From assembly GCA_036502005.1 (NCBI GenBank), contig DASXZH010000027.1:1-14268 (forward strand): a stretch of 14,268 bases of DNA, in the 5' to 3' direction. The position numbers and the translations under genes were made by a program. The number at the start of each line of letters is the position of its first letter. Position 1 is the first letter of the stretch. Below, in pieces: positions 6,637 through 14,078 of the stretch. The notes under the pieces were generated by a model that did no database searches, was not told the origin of the DNA, and worked only from the letters and a program-made list of their open reading frames with translations. This DNA is from DASXZH01 sp036502005 (GTDB taxonomy: Bacteria > Armatimonadota > Fimbriimonadia > Fimbriimonadales > Fimbriimonadaceae).

Positions 6637-7761
6637 CTAATTGCCATAGAGAAGGGTCATGAAAACGCCGCTTTGATGGATGAGTGCCCAATCACCGTTC
6701 CGCTTCATTACGGTGCCACCGTTTACCGTTCCGTTTCCAAGCGGAACCCAGAAATCCTTGTTTTTAAGCATATCCGGAATCCTTGCAACCACTCGCTTCT
6801 TGTTTTGGCACGCAAGAAGGAGTGCTGCGGGATAATCCTTGGCCCGGTCCGTTTCCATGAGCCTTAGGGACATGCCAACCAAGTCATCGGGCAAGATCGC
6901 ATCGGCATAGCAAACGAGGCCGGTAAAAGCGTCCATCGCAGCTTGCCCTTGATCCCCAAGAAGCTCAAAGGAGGGGCCGTTGAGGGCGTTCGCCATAATC
7001 AGCGGGTCCACATTTTGTTTCACCCAGGCATCAACCATTGGAAGGGTGGCGCCCATCACGTCTCTTGGGGTCATTCGCCCTGCCTGCATTTCGTCTCGGC
7101 ACCACATGAGAAAGAGTTTTTCTCCAAGCTGGCCATTGCCCCAATCTTCGGGGGTTTTAAACCCGCCGACTGCAGCCAAAACGGCATGCCCATATTCGTG
7201 GGCAACCTCGCGCGCCATTTCGATTGGATTGGTGAAACTGGCTAAATCGTAGATGTAAATGGTGTTTACTTTGCGTTCTCGGTTTACACTGTCGAGATCC
7301 ACATCCATCCGCTGTTCGCCACCCGGCGTACCACCCCAGCAAAGGTAAACATCCACTTCGCTTTCGTAAAGAGGCAGGTGGTCGACTCTGAACTTGCGAT
7401 AGGCCAGATCCCAAAGGTGCACCAGCATATCGGCGGCCGCCTTGCCTTTATCATCTTTCTCCTTTCGCTCTTGAGAATAAACTCGGAATAAGAGATCGAG
7501 ATGAGACACTTCTGGCTGGCGCTTGCTATAGCCATCCACTTCCCAGTCGAACTCAAACGACATAGGATCGGTATCGCCAAATTTCTTGGGCGAATACTTG
7601 GGAGGATCGAGCCGGTTCAGATGTACCGAATACATCAGGTGGGTGGTCGGCAATTTGGGGTCGCCGAAGAAAACCATTTCTGATGCCGTTGGATCGGTTG
7701 GATCGAAGCCCGGCTTCTTTAGGGGCTGATCACCGGGCAAGGTTAACTGGCCCTGGGGCAT
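6637..7761 (-). CDS. Putative HExxH zinc metallopeptidase
   Basis: A protein of 374 residues from the ATG at 7761. The central motif EVAHEYGHAVL carries His188-Glu189-x-x-His192, the zinc-binding and catalytic signature of many metallopeptidases. Glu214 (LGEKLF), 22 residues after the second histidine, is a possible third ligand as in gluzincins. No peptidase family can be named. The region upstream of the motif is mixed alpha/beta, and the C-terminal half contains helices and a Gly/Asn-rich tail. The start is uncertain: the frame stays open upstream to a TTG at 8259, but those ~166 extra codons are almost entirely heptad arrays and dispersed repeat and look non-genic. With the 7761 start there is no signal peptide and no ribosome-binding site. 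The natural N-terminus may have been displaced by repeat insertion, or the start may lie further in. Confidence 0.7.
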   Translation of the reverse strand: MPQGQLTLPGDQPLKKPGFDPTDPTASEMVFFGDPKLPTTHLMYSVHLNRLDPPKYSPKKFGDTDPMSFEFDWEVDGYSKRQPEVSHLDLLFRVYSQERKEKDDKGKAAADMLVHLWDLAYRKFRVDHLPLYESEVDVYLCWGGTPGGEQRMDVDLDSVNRERKVNTIYIYDLASFTNPIEMAREVAHEYGHAVLAAVGGFKTPEDWGNGQLGEKLFLMWCRDEMQAGRMTPRDVMGATLPMVDAWVKQNVDPLIMANALNGPSFELLGDQGQAAMDAFTGLVCYADAILPDDLVGMSLRLMETDRAKDYPAALLLACQNKKRVVARIPDMLKNKDFWVPLGNGTVNGGTVMKRNGDWALIHQSGVFMTLLYGN

Positions 7762-7770
7762 GGGGGAAAT

Positions 7771-8018
7771 GTCGAAAGTCGAAAGTCGAAAGTCGAAAGG
7801 CGGAGCGGATAGGGGATAGGGGATATTAGAGTCGAAAGTCGAAAGTCGAAAGTCGGAAGCCGGAGTGGGAGCGGGGGATGGGGGATAGGGGATAGGGGAA
7901 ACCGGATAAGTGCTAAGTGTTGAGTGTTGAGTCTCGTTAGTCGGGTCGAAGGTCGAAAGTCGAAAGTCGAATGCCGAACTGGGACCAGGGGATAGGGGAT
8001 AAGTCCCAAGTGTTAAAC
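7771..8018. repeat. Compound heptad array (GTCGAAA, GGGGATA and AGTGTTG units)
   Basis: About 250 bases made of several 7-base tandem arrays: GTCGAAA x4 (7771-7798); GGATAGG x2-3 (7807-7827); GTCGAAA x3 plus GTCGGAA (7831-7858); GGGGATG/GGGGATA x4 (7874-7901); AGTGCTA, AGTGTTG, AGTGTTG, AGTCTCG (7909-7936); GGTCGAA/AGTCGAA x4 (7944-7971); and GGATAGGGGATA again (7989-8000). From 7874 to about 7978 the 7-base phase continues across changes of unit. On the minus strand the GTCGAAA units read as the cyclic heptapeptide FRLSTFD. Confidence 0.9.
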
Positions 8019-8034
8019 CTACCGAAACTCCACA

Positions 8035-8160
8035 CCTCTCCCGAGAGGAGAGTTGGTGTCCATTCCATTCGGAGGAGGTGCAAGGGGGAAACCCGTCCGA
8101 TGACTCGTGCGGACCGGGTGCCCCTTTAAGTGGAGTGAGTCCGCGAACCGGGAGAGGCTC
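8035..8160 (-). repeat. Dispersed intergenic repeat with GGTTCGCGGACTCAC block
   Basis: The minus strand carries CCCGGTTCGCGGACTCAC (8152-8135), an exact 18-base match to 11224-11241 on the plus strand. It also has GGGGCACCCGG and TTTCCCCCTTGC blocks like those of the repeat at 177-270, in a different order. A small hairpin CCTCTC-CC-GAGAGG lies at 8035-8048. Heptad arrays flank it on both sides. Confidence 0.6.
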
Positions 8161-8200
8161 GAGGAACCGAGTTTGGAATGACTCAAAAGACTGAGTTTTC

Positions 8201-8235
8201 CAATCGACACTCGGCAATCGACAATCGAGAATCGT
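8201..8235 (+). repeat. Heptad tandem repeat (CAATCGA units)
   Basis: Five phased units: CAATCGA, CACTCGG, CAATCGA, CAATCGA, GAATCGT. The array lies 25 bases beyond the trxB stop codon, between trxB and the metallopeptidase gene. Confidence 0.8.
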
Positions 8236-8259
8236 AAGGATCCCCAAGATGCCTAACAA

Positions 8260-9204
8260 TTAATGCCCCTCCGATTCCAAGAATCGTTCCGCATCGATCG
8301 CCGCCATGCATCCCGTTCCAGCCGCGGTTACCGCTTGGCGGTAAACGCTGTCTGCCACATCCCCTGCCACAAAAACACCGGGAATTTTGGTCTTGCTGGA
8401 GTTCGGCTGCGCCTTCAAATAGCCCAACTCATCCATATCCAATACACCTTTAAATAATTCGCTGTTGGGCTTGTGCCCAATGGCTATGAAGACGCCATCA
8501 ATGGGCATTTCGTTCGTGCTGTCATTGAGGGTGTTTCTCAGCCGCATGCCGGTAACTTTTTTGGCCGGATCCTTGATGCCGACGATCTCATCAATAGCTG
8601 TATTGTACAATACAGAAACCTTCTCATTGGCAAGCACTCGATCTTGCATAATTTTGCTGGCACGGAACGCATCTCGGCGGTGAATAAGGTAGACCTTGCG
8701 CGCGTGTCTGGTTAGGTAGTTCGCCTCTTCCATGGCGGTGTCTCCGCCGCCAACCACGGCCACTTCTTTGCCTCTAAAGAAGAACCCATCGCAGGTTGCG
8801 CAGGCGCTCACGCCGTACCCGCCGAAGGTGACCTCCGATTCCAGGCCAAGCCATTTGGCGGTCGCGCCGGTGGAGATGATGACGGTTTTGGCTAGGTGGA
8901 GTTCGTCGTCGGTCCAGACCTTGAAGGGCCTTTCGGTGAAATCGACTTTGGTGACACCTTTGTATTCCACGCACGCGCCAAACCTTTCGCACTGCTTGCG
9001 GAAGAGCTCCATGAGCTCTGGGCCGAGGATGCCTTCCGGAAAGCCGGGATAGTTTTCCACGTCGGTGGTGATCATGAGTTGGCCACCGGGTTGGATCCCG
9101 GCGAAAACGAGTGGCTCTAGGTCTGCGCGGGCGGCGTAGAGAGCGGCGGTGTATCCGGCAGGGCCGGAGCCGATGATGATGACGTTATGGACTTTTTCAG
9201 GCAT
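8260..9204 (-). CDS. trxB: Thioredoxin-disulfide reductase
   Basis: A 314-residue cytoplasmic FAD enzyme that uses NADPH to reduce thioredoxin, supplying electrons for ribonucleotide reduction and disulfide repair. The order of parts is classical: FAD-binding GSGPAG (12-17), redox-active C135-A-T-C138, NADPH-binding GGGDTAMEE (152-160) with HRRDAFRASK (175-184) typical of NADPH use, and the second FAD motif GDVAD (281-285). Length is normal and no key residue is missing. The start ATG at 9204 gives the expected N-terminus; a TAGAAT hexamer lies 16 bases upstream but has no -35 at good spacing. No thioredoxin gene is adjacent. Beyond its stop come heptads and repeats, then the metallopeptidase gene on the same strand. 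Confidence 0.97.
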   Translation of the reverse strand: MPEKVHNVIIIGSGPAGYTAALYAARADLEPLVFAGIQPGGQLMITTDVENYPGFPEGILGPELMELFRKQCERFGACVEYKGVTKVDFTERPFKVWTDDELHLAKTVIISTGATAKWLGLESEVTFGGYGVSACATCDGFFFRGKEVAVVGGGDTAMEEANYLTRHARKVYLIHRRDAFRASKIMQDRVLANEKVSVLYNTAIDEIVGIKDPAKKVTGMRLRNTLNDSTNEMPIDGVFIAIGHKPNSELFKGVLDMDELGYLKAQPNSSKTKIPGVFVAGDVADSVYRQAVTAAGTGCMAAIDAERFLESEGH

Positions 9205-9293
9205 GGGGAGGGCTCTCGAAATTCTACCAGCGAAGAGGCCGATTCATTTCAAGCTCCCCTGAATTGATGCGACTGTGGCCTCCATGGGCGGAC

Positions 9294-9314
9294 GGGACTT
9301 GGGACTAGTTCGAA
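9294..9314 (+). repeat. Short heptad run upstream of trxB and the toxin-antitoxin pair
   Basis: Three phased units, GGGACTT, GGGACTA and GTTCGAA, in the 198-base gap between the divergent trxB and antitoxin genes. It is too short to be sure, but the units resemble those in the larger arrays. Nothing else but possible promoters is seen in this gap. Confidence 0.35.
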
Positions 9315-9402
9315 AGGCGTGGATGCAAAAATCGGATCCTTGCGAATTGCATTTAAGCTAGACTTTTAAGTGGTTCATCCGTATTATTGAATTGAGTGCA
9401 CT

Positions 9403-9672
9403 ATGTACGAAATCCGCATCCCTGACCACATTTACAAGCAAGCAACCCTGGCGGCCCAGACGCATCACGTTAGCCTTGAGGAATTTGTGATTGAAGCCCT
9501 ACAGATCCACGCCCAAAACGACCATCCAAGTGTAAAACTAAGCCCTGAGCAAATTGCTATTATCCGACAGGGCCAGGCCGAAATTAAGACTGGAAAATTT
9601 TTAACGTCTGAGCAGATTAAATCCGATTTGGCCGCTAATAGGGCAGCATGGCAAAACAAAGGCCCTCATTAG
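9403..9672 (+). CDS. Putative type II antitoxin, ribbon-helix-helix-like
   Basis: An 89-residue protein. The N-terminus (about 2-36) reads as a beta strand, YEIRIPD, followed by two helices, the layout of ribbon-helix-helix DNA-binding antitoxins that dimerise on their own operator. The C-terminal half (about 48-84, with LSPEQIAIIRQGQAEIKTGK then LTSEQIKSDL) is helical and charged, as in toxin-wrapping tails. The next gene is a ParE/RelE-type toxin overlapping by 25 bases, the normal arrangement for such pairs. A TATTAT -10-like box lies at 9382-9387, about 16 bases before the ATG, without an obvious -35. The RHH assignment rests on pattern and context rather than a strong signature. Confidence 0.75.
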   Translation: MYEIRIPDHIYKQATLAAQTHHVSLEEFVIEALQIHAQNDHPSVKLSPEQIAIIRQGQAEIKTGKFLTSEQIKSDLAANRAAWQNKGPH

Positions 9673-9977
9673 CCGTTATCTACACCTTCGCAGCGCGCGA
9701 CGAACTCAGGGGAATTTGGAGCTACAACGCGAAGCGTCGAAGCACTAAGCAGGCAAACAGCTACGAAGACTTCTTGATGCGTGGCATCGACAGGCTGGCC
9801 GATGAATACGGCCAAGGTGAAGACGTGACAGGCTTTCCAGAATTCAAAAGCCTGATCCTGATTAAACGGCGAGGCGGCGACGGCCACGTTGTGATTTACG
9901 AAATTGACGCTGCGGCAGGAACCGTTAATATCCTGCACGTCTATCACACAAAGCAGGATTGGCCAGCCAAGTTATGA
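9648..9977 (+). CDS. Putative type II toxin, ParE/RelE superfamily
   Basis: A 109-residue basic protein with the layout of the ParE/RelE fold: F-x-x-A-A-R-D-E-L-R-x-I-W-x-Y (about 14-26), a helical segment with a second conserved block (IDRLADEYG), a basic strand (LILIKRR), then HVVIYEID and NILHVYHTKQDW at the C-terminus, where family members carry strands ending in a V-x-H motif. ParE members poison DNA gyrase and RelE members cut ribosome-bound mRNA; the sequence alone does not say which this is. The start ATG overlaps the antitoxin by 25 bases, with a weak AGGG ahead of it. The frame is intact. The pair seems complete and stands alone on this strand. Confidence 0.88.
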   Translation: MAKQRPSLAVIYTFAARDELRGIWSYNAKRRSTKQANSYEDFLMRGIDRLADEYGQGEDVTGFPEFKSLILIKRRGGDGHVVIYEIDAAAGTVNILHVYHTKQDWPAKL

Positions 9978-10051
9978 CCTCAGCGTCGCCGTCCTTGAAA
10001 GCCAACCGAGAAAGAGCTGGGAGTAGACCATATGATAGGATGAGCTAAGTT

Positions 10052-10072
10052 ATGGAGCCACTTCACAGTTGA
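10052..10072 (+). other. Six-codon open frame overlapping the GH5 start as TTGA
   Basis: An ATG at 10052 opens a six-codon frame (MEPLHS) whose TGA overlaps the TTG start of the GH5 gene (TTG 10069-10071, TGA 10070-10072). AGGA lies 11 bases upstream of the ATG. This could couple translation of the hydrolase gene, or it could be chance. Confidence 0.2.
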
Positions 10073-11172
10073 AACGACCAATATTCTTGCTAGCCCTTAC
10101 GTGCCTCCTGGTCCTCCCGGTGGCAGCGCAAGCACAGTTGCCAAATAAAACCTACGGCTGGAATCTTGGGAATACCATGGAGCCGCCGAGCGGTGTGGGC
10201 ACATGGTCTGCTCCAGCGCCAACTCAAGCGCTAATCGAGGCAGTGGCGAAAGCAGGATTCAACGTCATTCGCATTCCGTGCGCTTGGAATAGCCACGCCG
10301 ATAAGACCAATTATCAAATCGACCCTGTTTACATGGCGCAGGTGAAGCAAGTTATTGACTGGTGCTATGCAAAGCACTTGTACGTGATCATCAATGAGCA
10401 CTGGGATGGGGGTTGGCTGGAAAACCATATCACAGATACCGTGAACCCCGAAATTGACGCGAAAATGAAATCCTATTGGACGCAAATCGCGACGAGCTTT
10501 GCCCAATATGACGATCACCTGCTGTTTGCCGGCGCGAATGAGCCGAATGTGAAAAATGCCCTGCAGATGGCGACTTTGACAGCTTATTACAACACTTTCA
10601 TTGCAGCCGTTCGTAGTTGCGGAGGAAACAACACCCATCGTTGGCTGGTAGTCCAGGGGCCAAGCACGGACATCGATAAAACCGATCAGTTGATGAAGGA
10701 TCTGCCCAAAGATCCAACCAAGAGCCGCTTAATGGTCGAGATTCATTACTATTCCCCTTACAACTACTGCGGGTTGGAAGCCGACCAGAGTTGGGGAAAG
10801 ATGTTTTACTATTGGGGAAAGGGCTATCACTCATCCACCGACCCCACTCGCAACTCAACCTGGGGCGAAGAGGACTTCATGGATGCGCAGTTTCAGAAGA
10901 TGACGGCCAAGTTTGTTGACTTGGGGATTCCCGTGTTGCTTGGCGAATTTGGGGCCATGAAGCGTTCAGCTCTTACGGGCGCCGATCTTGCACTGCACCT
11001 GGCAGGGCGGATTCATTTTCATAAGTGCGTTGTTGATTCGGCTCAGAAGCATGGGCTCTATCCGTTTTTTTGGGATGTGCCGGGATCGGGGCAGGCTTTC
11101 GACCGAAACACTGGCGCGGTCTCTGATCCGGATATCGTGCGGGTGTTGACGGGCGGAGTAGCGCGGGAATGA
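10069..11172 (+). CDS. Secreted glycoside hydrolase family 5 enzyme (endoglucanase-like)
   Basis: A 367-residue enzyme with a signal peptide (KR, hydrophobic core, AQA/Q cut near 22), so exported. The mature part is one GH5 (beta/alpha)8 barrel: GWNLGNTMEPP at the start (30-40), NVIRIPCAW (65-73), the HWDGGW block (111-116), acid/base Glu158 in ANEPN, IHYYSP (225-230), nucleophile Glu293 in LGEFGA, and FFWD (333-336). GH5 covers endoglucanases, mannanases and xyloglucanases; the NLGNT start is common in bacterial endo-beta-1,4-glucanases, so a plant-type beta-glucan substrate is likely but not proven. No carbohydrate-binding module is attached. The start is TTG, chosen because it gives the proper signal peptide; GGAG lies 11 bases upstream. 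The gene appears monocistronic. Confidence 0.92.
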   Translation: MKRPIFLLALTCLLVLPVAAQAQLPNKTYGWNLGNTMEPPSGVGTWSAPAPTQALIEAVAKAGFNVIRIPCAWNSHADKTNYQIDPVYMAQVKQVIDWCYAKHLYVIINEHWDGGWLENHITDTVNPEIDAKMKSYWTQIATSFAQYDDHLLFAGANEPNVKNALQMATLTAYYNTFIAAVRSCGGNNTHRWLVVQGPSTDIDKTDQLMKDLPKDPTKSRLMVEIHYYSPYNYCGLEADQSWGKMFYYWGKGYHSSTDPTRNSTWGEEDFMDAQFQKMTAKFVDLGIPVLLGEFGAMKRSALTGADLALHLAGRIHFHKCVVDSAQKHGLYPFFWDVPGSGQAFDRNTGAVSDPDIVRVLTGGVARE

Positions 11173-11176
11173 TCTT

Positions 11177-11215
11177 AGCTGATAGCAAAACGCAGATTAC
11201 AAATCAGCTTCTGCG
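11177..11215 (+). other. Possible H-type pseudoknot or hairpin just after the GH5 stop
   Basis: AGCTGAT (11177-11183) pairs perfectly with ATCAGCT (11203-11209), and CGCAG (11191-11195), inside that loop, pairs with CTGCG (11211-11215) beyond it, giving the interleaved order of an H-type pseudoknot. No T-run follows, so it is not a standard terminator. Chance is possible. Confidence 0.3.
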
Positions 11216-11280
11216 GGACCTCCCCCGGTTCGCGGACTCACCGGCCCCTCCGCCCGAGAGGGGCGAGCGGTTGTCGCGCC
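11216..11280 (+). repeat. Dispersed intergenic repeat with GGTTCGCGGACTCAC block and hairpin
   Basis: It contains CCCGGTTCGCGGACTCAC (11224-11241), exactly matching 8135-8152 on the opposite strand. A hairpin follows: GCCCCTC (11244-11250) pairs with GAGGGGC (11258-11264) around a 7-base loop. Confidence 0.6.
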
Positions 11281-11390
11281 GAATGAAGTTGCCTGACGTA
11301 AGATGGCTTGAGGTCCCATTTTTACAGAGGGGCGAGAACTTGCCGCACTCCAGCGGGGCTGATGGCATCCAGCTTTTTGAGATTTGAACC

Positions 11391-11507
11391 TAAACGTTTG
11401 TGTCGCCCCATTGGGGCTTTAAGACGTAAGGCCAGGCCCTCAGCCAGCCTGCGGCCTTCGCTAAGTCTTCTCGACCCCTTGGGCCTGCATCCCCAGGCCA
11501 ACGTTTG
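11391..11507 (+). repeat. Multi-hairpin palindromic element bounded by AACGTTTG
   Basis: Three stem-loops lie in a row: GCCCC-ATT-GGGGC (11405-11417), AAGGCC...GGCCTT with inner pairing (11428-11458), and TTGGGCCTG...CCAGGCCAA (11479-11501). The AAACGTTT palindrome with G (11392-11400) and AACGTTTG (11500-11507) stand at the two ends as direct copies. The GCCCC-NNN-GGGGC unit is like palindromic intergenic repeats common in many environmental genomes. No coding potential is apparent. The rest of 11173-11615 holds repeat fragments and no gene. Confidence 0.5.
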
Positions 11508-11615
11508 AGTTCGATTTTCGAAAAACTGGATGGAATTGCTCCACATGGGCTGCTCCATAGCTAATGATTTACTAATGATGCCCCTGTACGATCAAGTTGT
11601 AGTACTACGCGCACC

Positions 11616-14078
11616 ATGAGAAACCTTCGATCTATGCTCGTCATCGCGACCGCTGCGGCGCTTCTTATACCGTTAAATGGGTGTGGAGGTAGCGGAGGGG
11701 GCACGGCCGTCGTAGCTCAATCCTCAAACCTTACGATAATGAACGCAACCGGCAAGGTGACGTTGCCCCCGGGCTTCAAAGGGACTTTGACCGGCATGAC
11801 CGTGCAATCCGGAGTGGACAACGAGCCCGTATCAGCCAACGGCACTTTCAAGGTGCAAGTTGTCGGGCCGGGCGAGGTGCCCGTTTACTTGCTGAACTCC
11901 GGCGGCGTCGTCGTTTTGATGGGATACGCCGATGGTGGCACGACAGGCAGTCCGGAAGCAGGCGGCAATGGGCAGATCAGCGCCCTAAAGACGGCAGAGT
12001 CCATGTTATTTACCGGTTTAGGAGGTGCGCTTGCGCCGCCGGCAAGCTGGAGCAATCTACTCGCCGATATTTTGCAAACCCCTCAAGTCACGCAACTGGC
12101 GACCACGGTTGCTGCGCGTGTTGTGGCGAACCCCACCGCAATCTCCAGCGGAGATACCGCGCTGTACGCGGCTGCAAATACCGCCTGTACGGCAATTCTC
12201 CCGGCGGGAACCTTGAAAGCTGCCCAACAGCGCCCTTACCCGGCAAGCACCCAACAGAACGGAGCGTTTCACGTGACGGTGGAAGCGAACCCGACAGCGC
12301 CACAGGAAGCAAATCAGAACCTTATTCTCGTTCAACCATCAGCGGAGCAGGGCGGTATCGATATCCTGAACAGCTTGGTGGAACCAGGAACCATCCAATT
12401 TCAAAACCACTACCGCAGGCGAGCTGCGGCCTTTATCTACAAGACGGCGACCCAAGTCTCGGGCGGAGACCTTACGACAGTTACCCCGACGGTATTGCCC
12501 TCCGGTAATCTTGCTCCTCTCGTGGCGCAGGTTTCCGCTGGCCTCGATCTCAGTGTCGTAGGATCTGATCTCTTCGAAATCGAACCCTGTAACGCACTGA
12601 ACAAGTTTCCGGCCCTGATCGGGGATATCTTGGTTGGTAGCACCGCTTTTACGCCAAAAAAGTCCGAGCCCATTTCTTTACCGCTTGCGCCGGGAACGAT
12701 TCGGACCGACTACACCATTGTGTTGGTTGGGACGGGCAACGATAATGCATTTATTCCTTTTGAAGACCCGACTCCGCCGGCGATGGCGAAGGAGTGGTAC
12801 GACGCCGTTGGCTGTTTGGCGTACGAGACGATGATTCTTGATATTCTCGTCCCCGTAGTTGCCAGCAGGCCATTTCCGGGCACTCCCGCATGGTCAAGTT
12901 TAAGTGGCAATAATCTGGGAGAAATTGCCCACCTACTTTCGGCCGTTCCCGATATAGTTACGGACATTGAATCTGGCCAATACAAGAGTGCCCTCCACCT
13001 GTTCCTCGACGAGGTCTCCCCTGTAATAGCAGAACAAATTTTGACGGCGATTTGGTCTCAGTCAATCATAAACGGCACGTTTAAAGAGCAGTTGCAAATT
13101 GCCGAACACGAATTAAAGGGCTTCTTTGCCGTGATCAACACTGTGAATTTTGTGACGGCTTTTGTAGACGCAAGCGGTGTGATCTATTCCGGCGGTATTT
13201 TCAACAGCTATATCAGTTGGAGTGCCACCGTTGTCACAAAAGGAGGCCGGTTGAATCCGCCCACGGCAACGGTCACCAATGCCAACCCCTCCGTTCTCTT
13301 AACGGCCGGTCCCGGCGGGACCGAAGATCCGAAGGCTCCCTATTACTATCACTTCTCAGTAAGCGGAGAAGCTGGCGGGTCTCTTGAGAATTCTTTGGGA
13401 ACCTCGGGCAGGCTTACTACCCTCGATACCACCAACAACCAAGTTCAATATCTTGTTAGCATTAACGCTGTAAGCGGGAGAACGGATACAGTCAGCGTGG
13501 TTATTTATCAGAACGAGGGTACGGCGGCCAAGCCGGTGCAAGGAGCCCAAATTGGCACTGCCGATAGCATCGTTACGGTAAAGCTCCAGACGGAGGGGCC
13601 ATGCGGTTTGATCCCTGGAGCGTGGTCAACTGGAGGTCCAGGCCTTTCCGTAAGTCCGGGCCTTGTCGCCCCAGGAGGCACGGTTACCATTTCGATGAGC
13701 GTTCCCGGTGGCACAACGTCAACTTGTAACTTTGGCCAAAATGGCGATGTGTTCGTTCAAGCTGTTACCTGCTCGGACGGAACCCTTGGAAACAACCACA
13801 CTTGGCCGGCAGGCGATCCGGAGAGCGGCGGGTTCATCTTTAATCTCACGGGGGGAACTAGTGGGCAGACTTACACGATGACGGTGACCTTGGCCACCAC
13901 TACGCCCGAGCAATGTCCAACCATTGGTAAAAACATGAATGTAGCCGACCTCGGTGGAGTATGGGTTACGGGGTTTGACAAGAACGGTGTCTCCGCCGCT
14001 CCGATTGAGATCGTTCCCGAGACGACGAATCGGAAATCGGCGAATGTTGTGTTCAGCGGTTCTGGCAAAACCCGTTAG
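11616..14078 (+). CDS. Large secreted lipoprotein of unknown function
   Basis: An 820-residue protein starting with a lipoprotein signal peptide: RNLR, a hydrophobic core, and lipobox L-N-G-C with Cys23 as the likely lipidated residue, followed by a GGSGGG spacer. The next ~90 residues look beta-rich (NLTIMNATGKVTLPP and nearby), as in a small beta-sandwich. The middle (about 125-540) is mixed and partly helical, with no signature I recognise. The C-terminal ~280 residues are Gly/Thr/Ser/Val-rich and look like two Ig-like or other beta-sandwich modules (about 545-680, then about 690-800, where Cys are spaced as if for disulfides). No catalytic motif, anchor motif or tandem repeat stands out. 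Probably an envelope-attached structural or binding protein. The ATG at 11616 gives the intact signal peptide; no ribosome-binding site is clear. Confidence 0.8.
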   Translation: MRNLRSMLVIATAAALLIPLNGCGGSGGGTAVVAQSSNLTIMNATGKVTLPPGFKGTLTGMTVQSGVDNEPVSANGTFKVQVVGPGEVPVYLLNSGGVVVLMGYADGGTTGSPEAGGNGQISALKTAESMLFTGLGGALAPPASWSNLLADILQTPQVTQLATTVAARVVANPTAISSGDTALYAAANTACTAILPAGTLKAAQQRPYPASTQQNGAFHVTVEANPTAPQEANQNLILVQPSAEQGGIDILNSLVEPGTIQFQNHYRRRAAAFIYKTATQVSGGDLTTVTPTVLPSGNLAPLVAQVSAGLDLSVVGSDLFEIEPCNALNKFPALIGDILVGSTAFTPKKSEPISLPLAPGTIRTDYTIVLVGTGNDNAFIPFEDPTPPAMAKEWYDAVGCLAYETMILDILVPVVASRPFPGTPAWSSLSGNNLGEIAHLLSAVPDIVTDIESGQYKSALHLFLDEVSPVIAEQILTAIWSQSIINGTFKEQLQIAEHELKGFFAVINTVNFVTAFVDASGVIYSGGIFNSYISWSATVVTKGGRLNPPTATVTNANPSVLLTAGPGGTEDPKAPYYYHFSVSGEAGGSLENSLGTSGRLTTLDTTNNQVQYLVSINAVSGRTDTVSVVIYQNEGTAAKPVQGAQIGTADSIVTVKLQTEGPCGLIPGAWSTGGPGLSVSPGLVAPGGTVTISMSVPGGTTSTCNFGQNGDVFVQAVTCSDGTLGNNHTWPAGDPESGGFIFNLTGGTSGQTYTMTVTLATTTPEQCPTIGKNMNVADLGGVWVTGFDKNGVSAAPIEIVPETTNRKSANVVFSGSGKTR

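Noticed and set aside
7771..8018. Repeat array considered as CRISPR
   Set aside because: Units are 7 bases in direct tandem without spacers, and there are no cas genes nearby.
9995..10036. TTGAAA...TATGAT considered as the GH5 promoter
   Set aside because: The spacing is 30 bases, too long for a standard sigma-70-type promoter.
11391..11507. AACGTTTG-bounded element considered as an integron attC site
   Set aside because: The ends do not fit RYYYAAC/GTTRRRY pairing, and no integrase or gene cassette is present.
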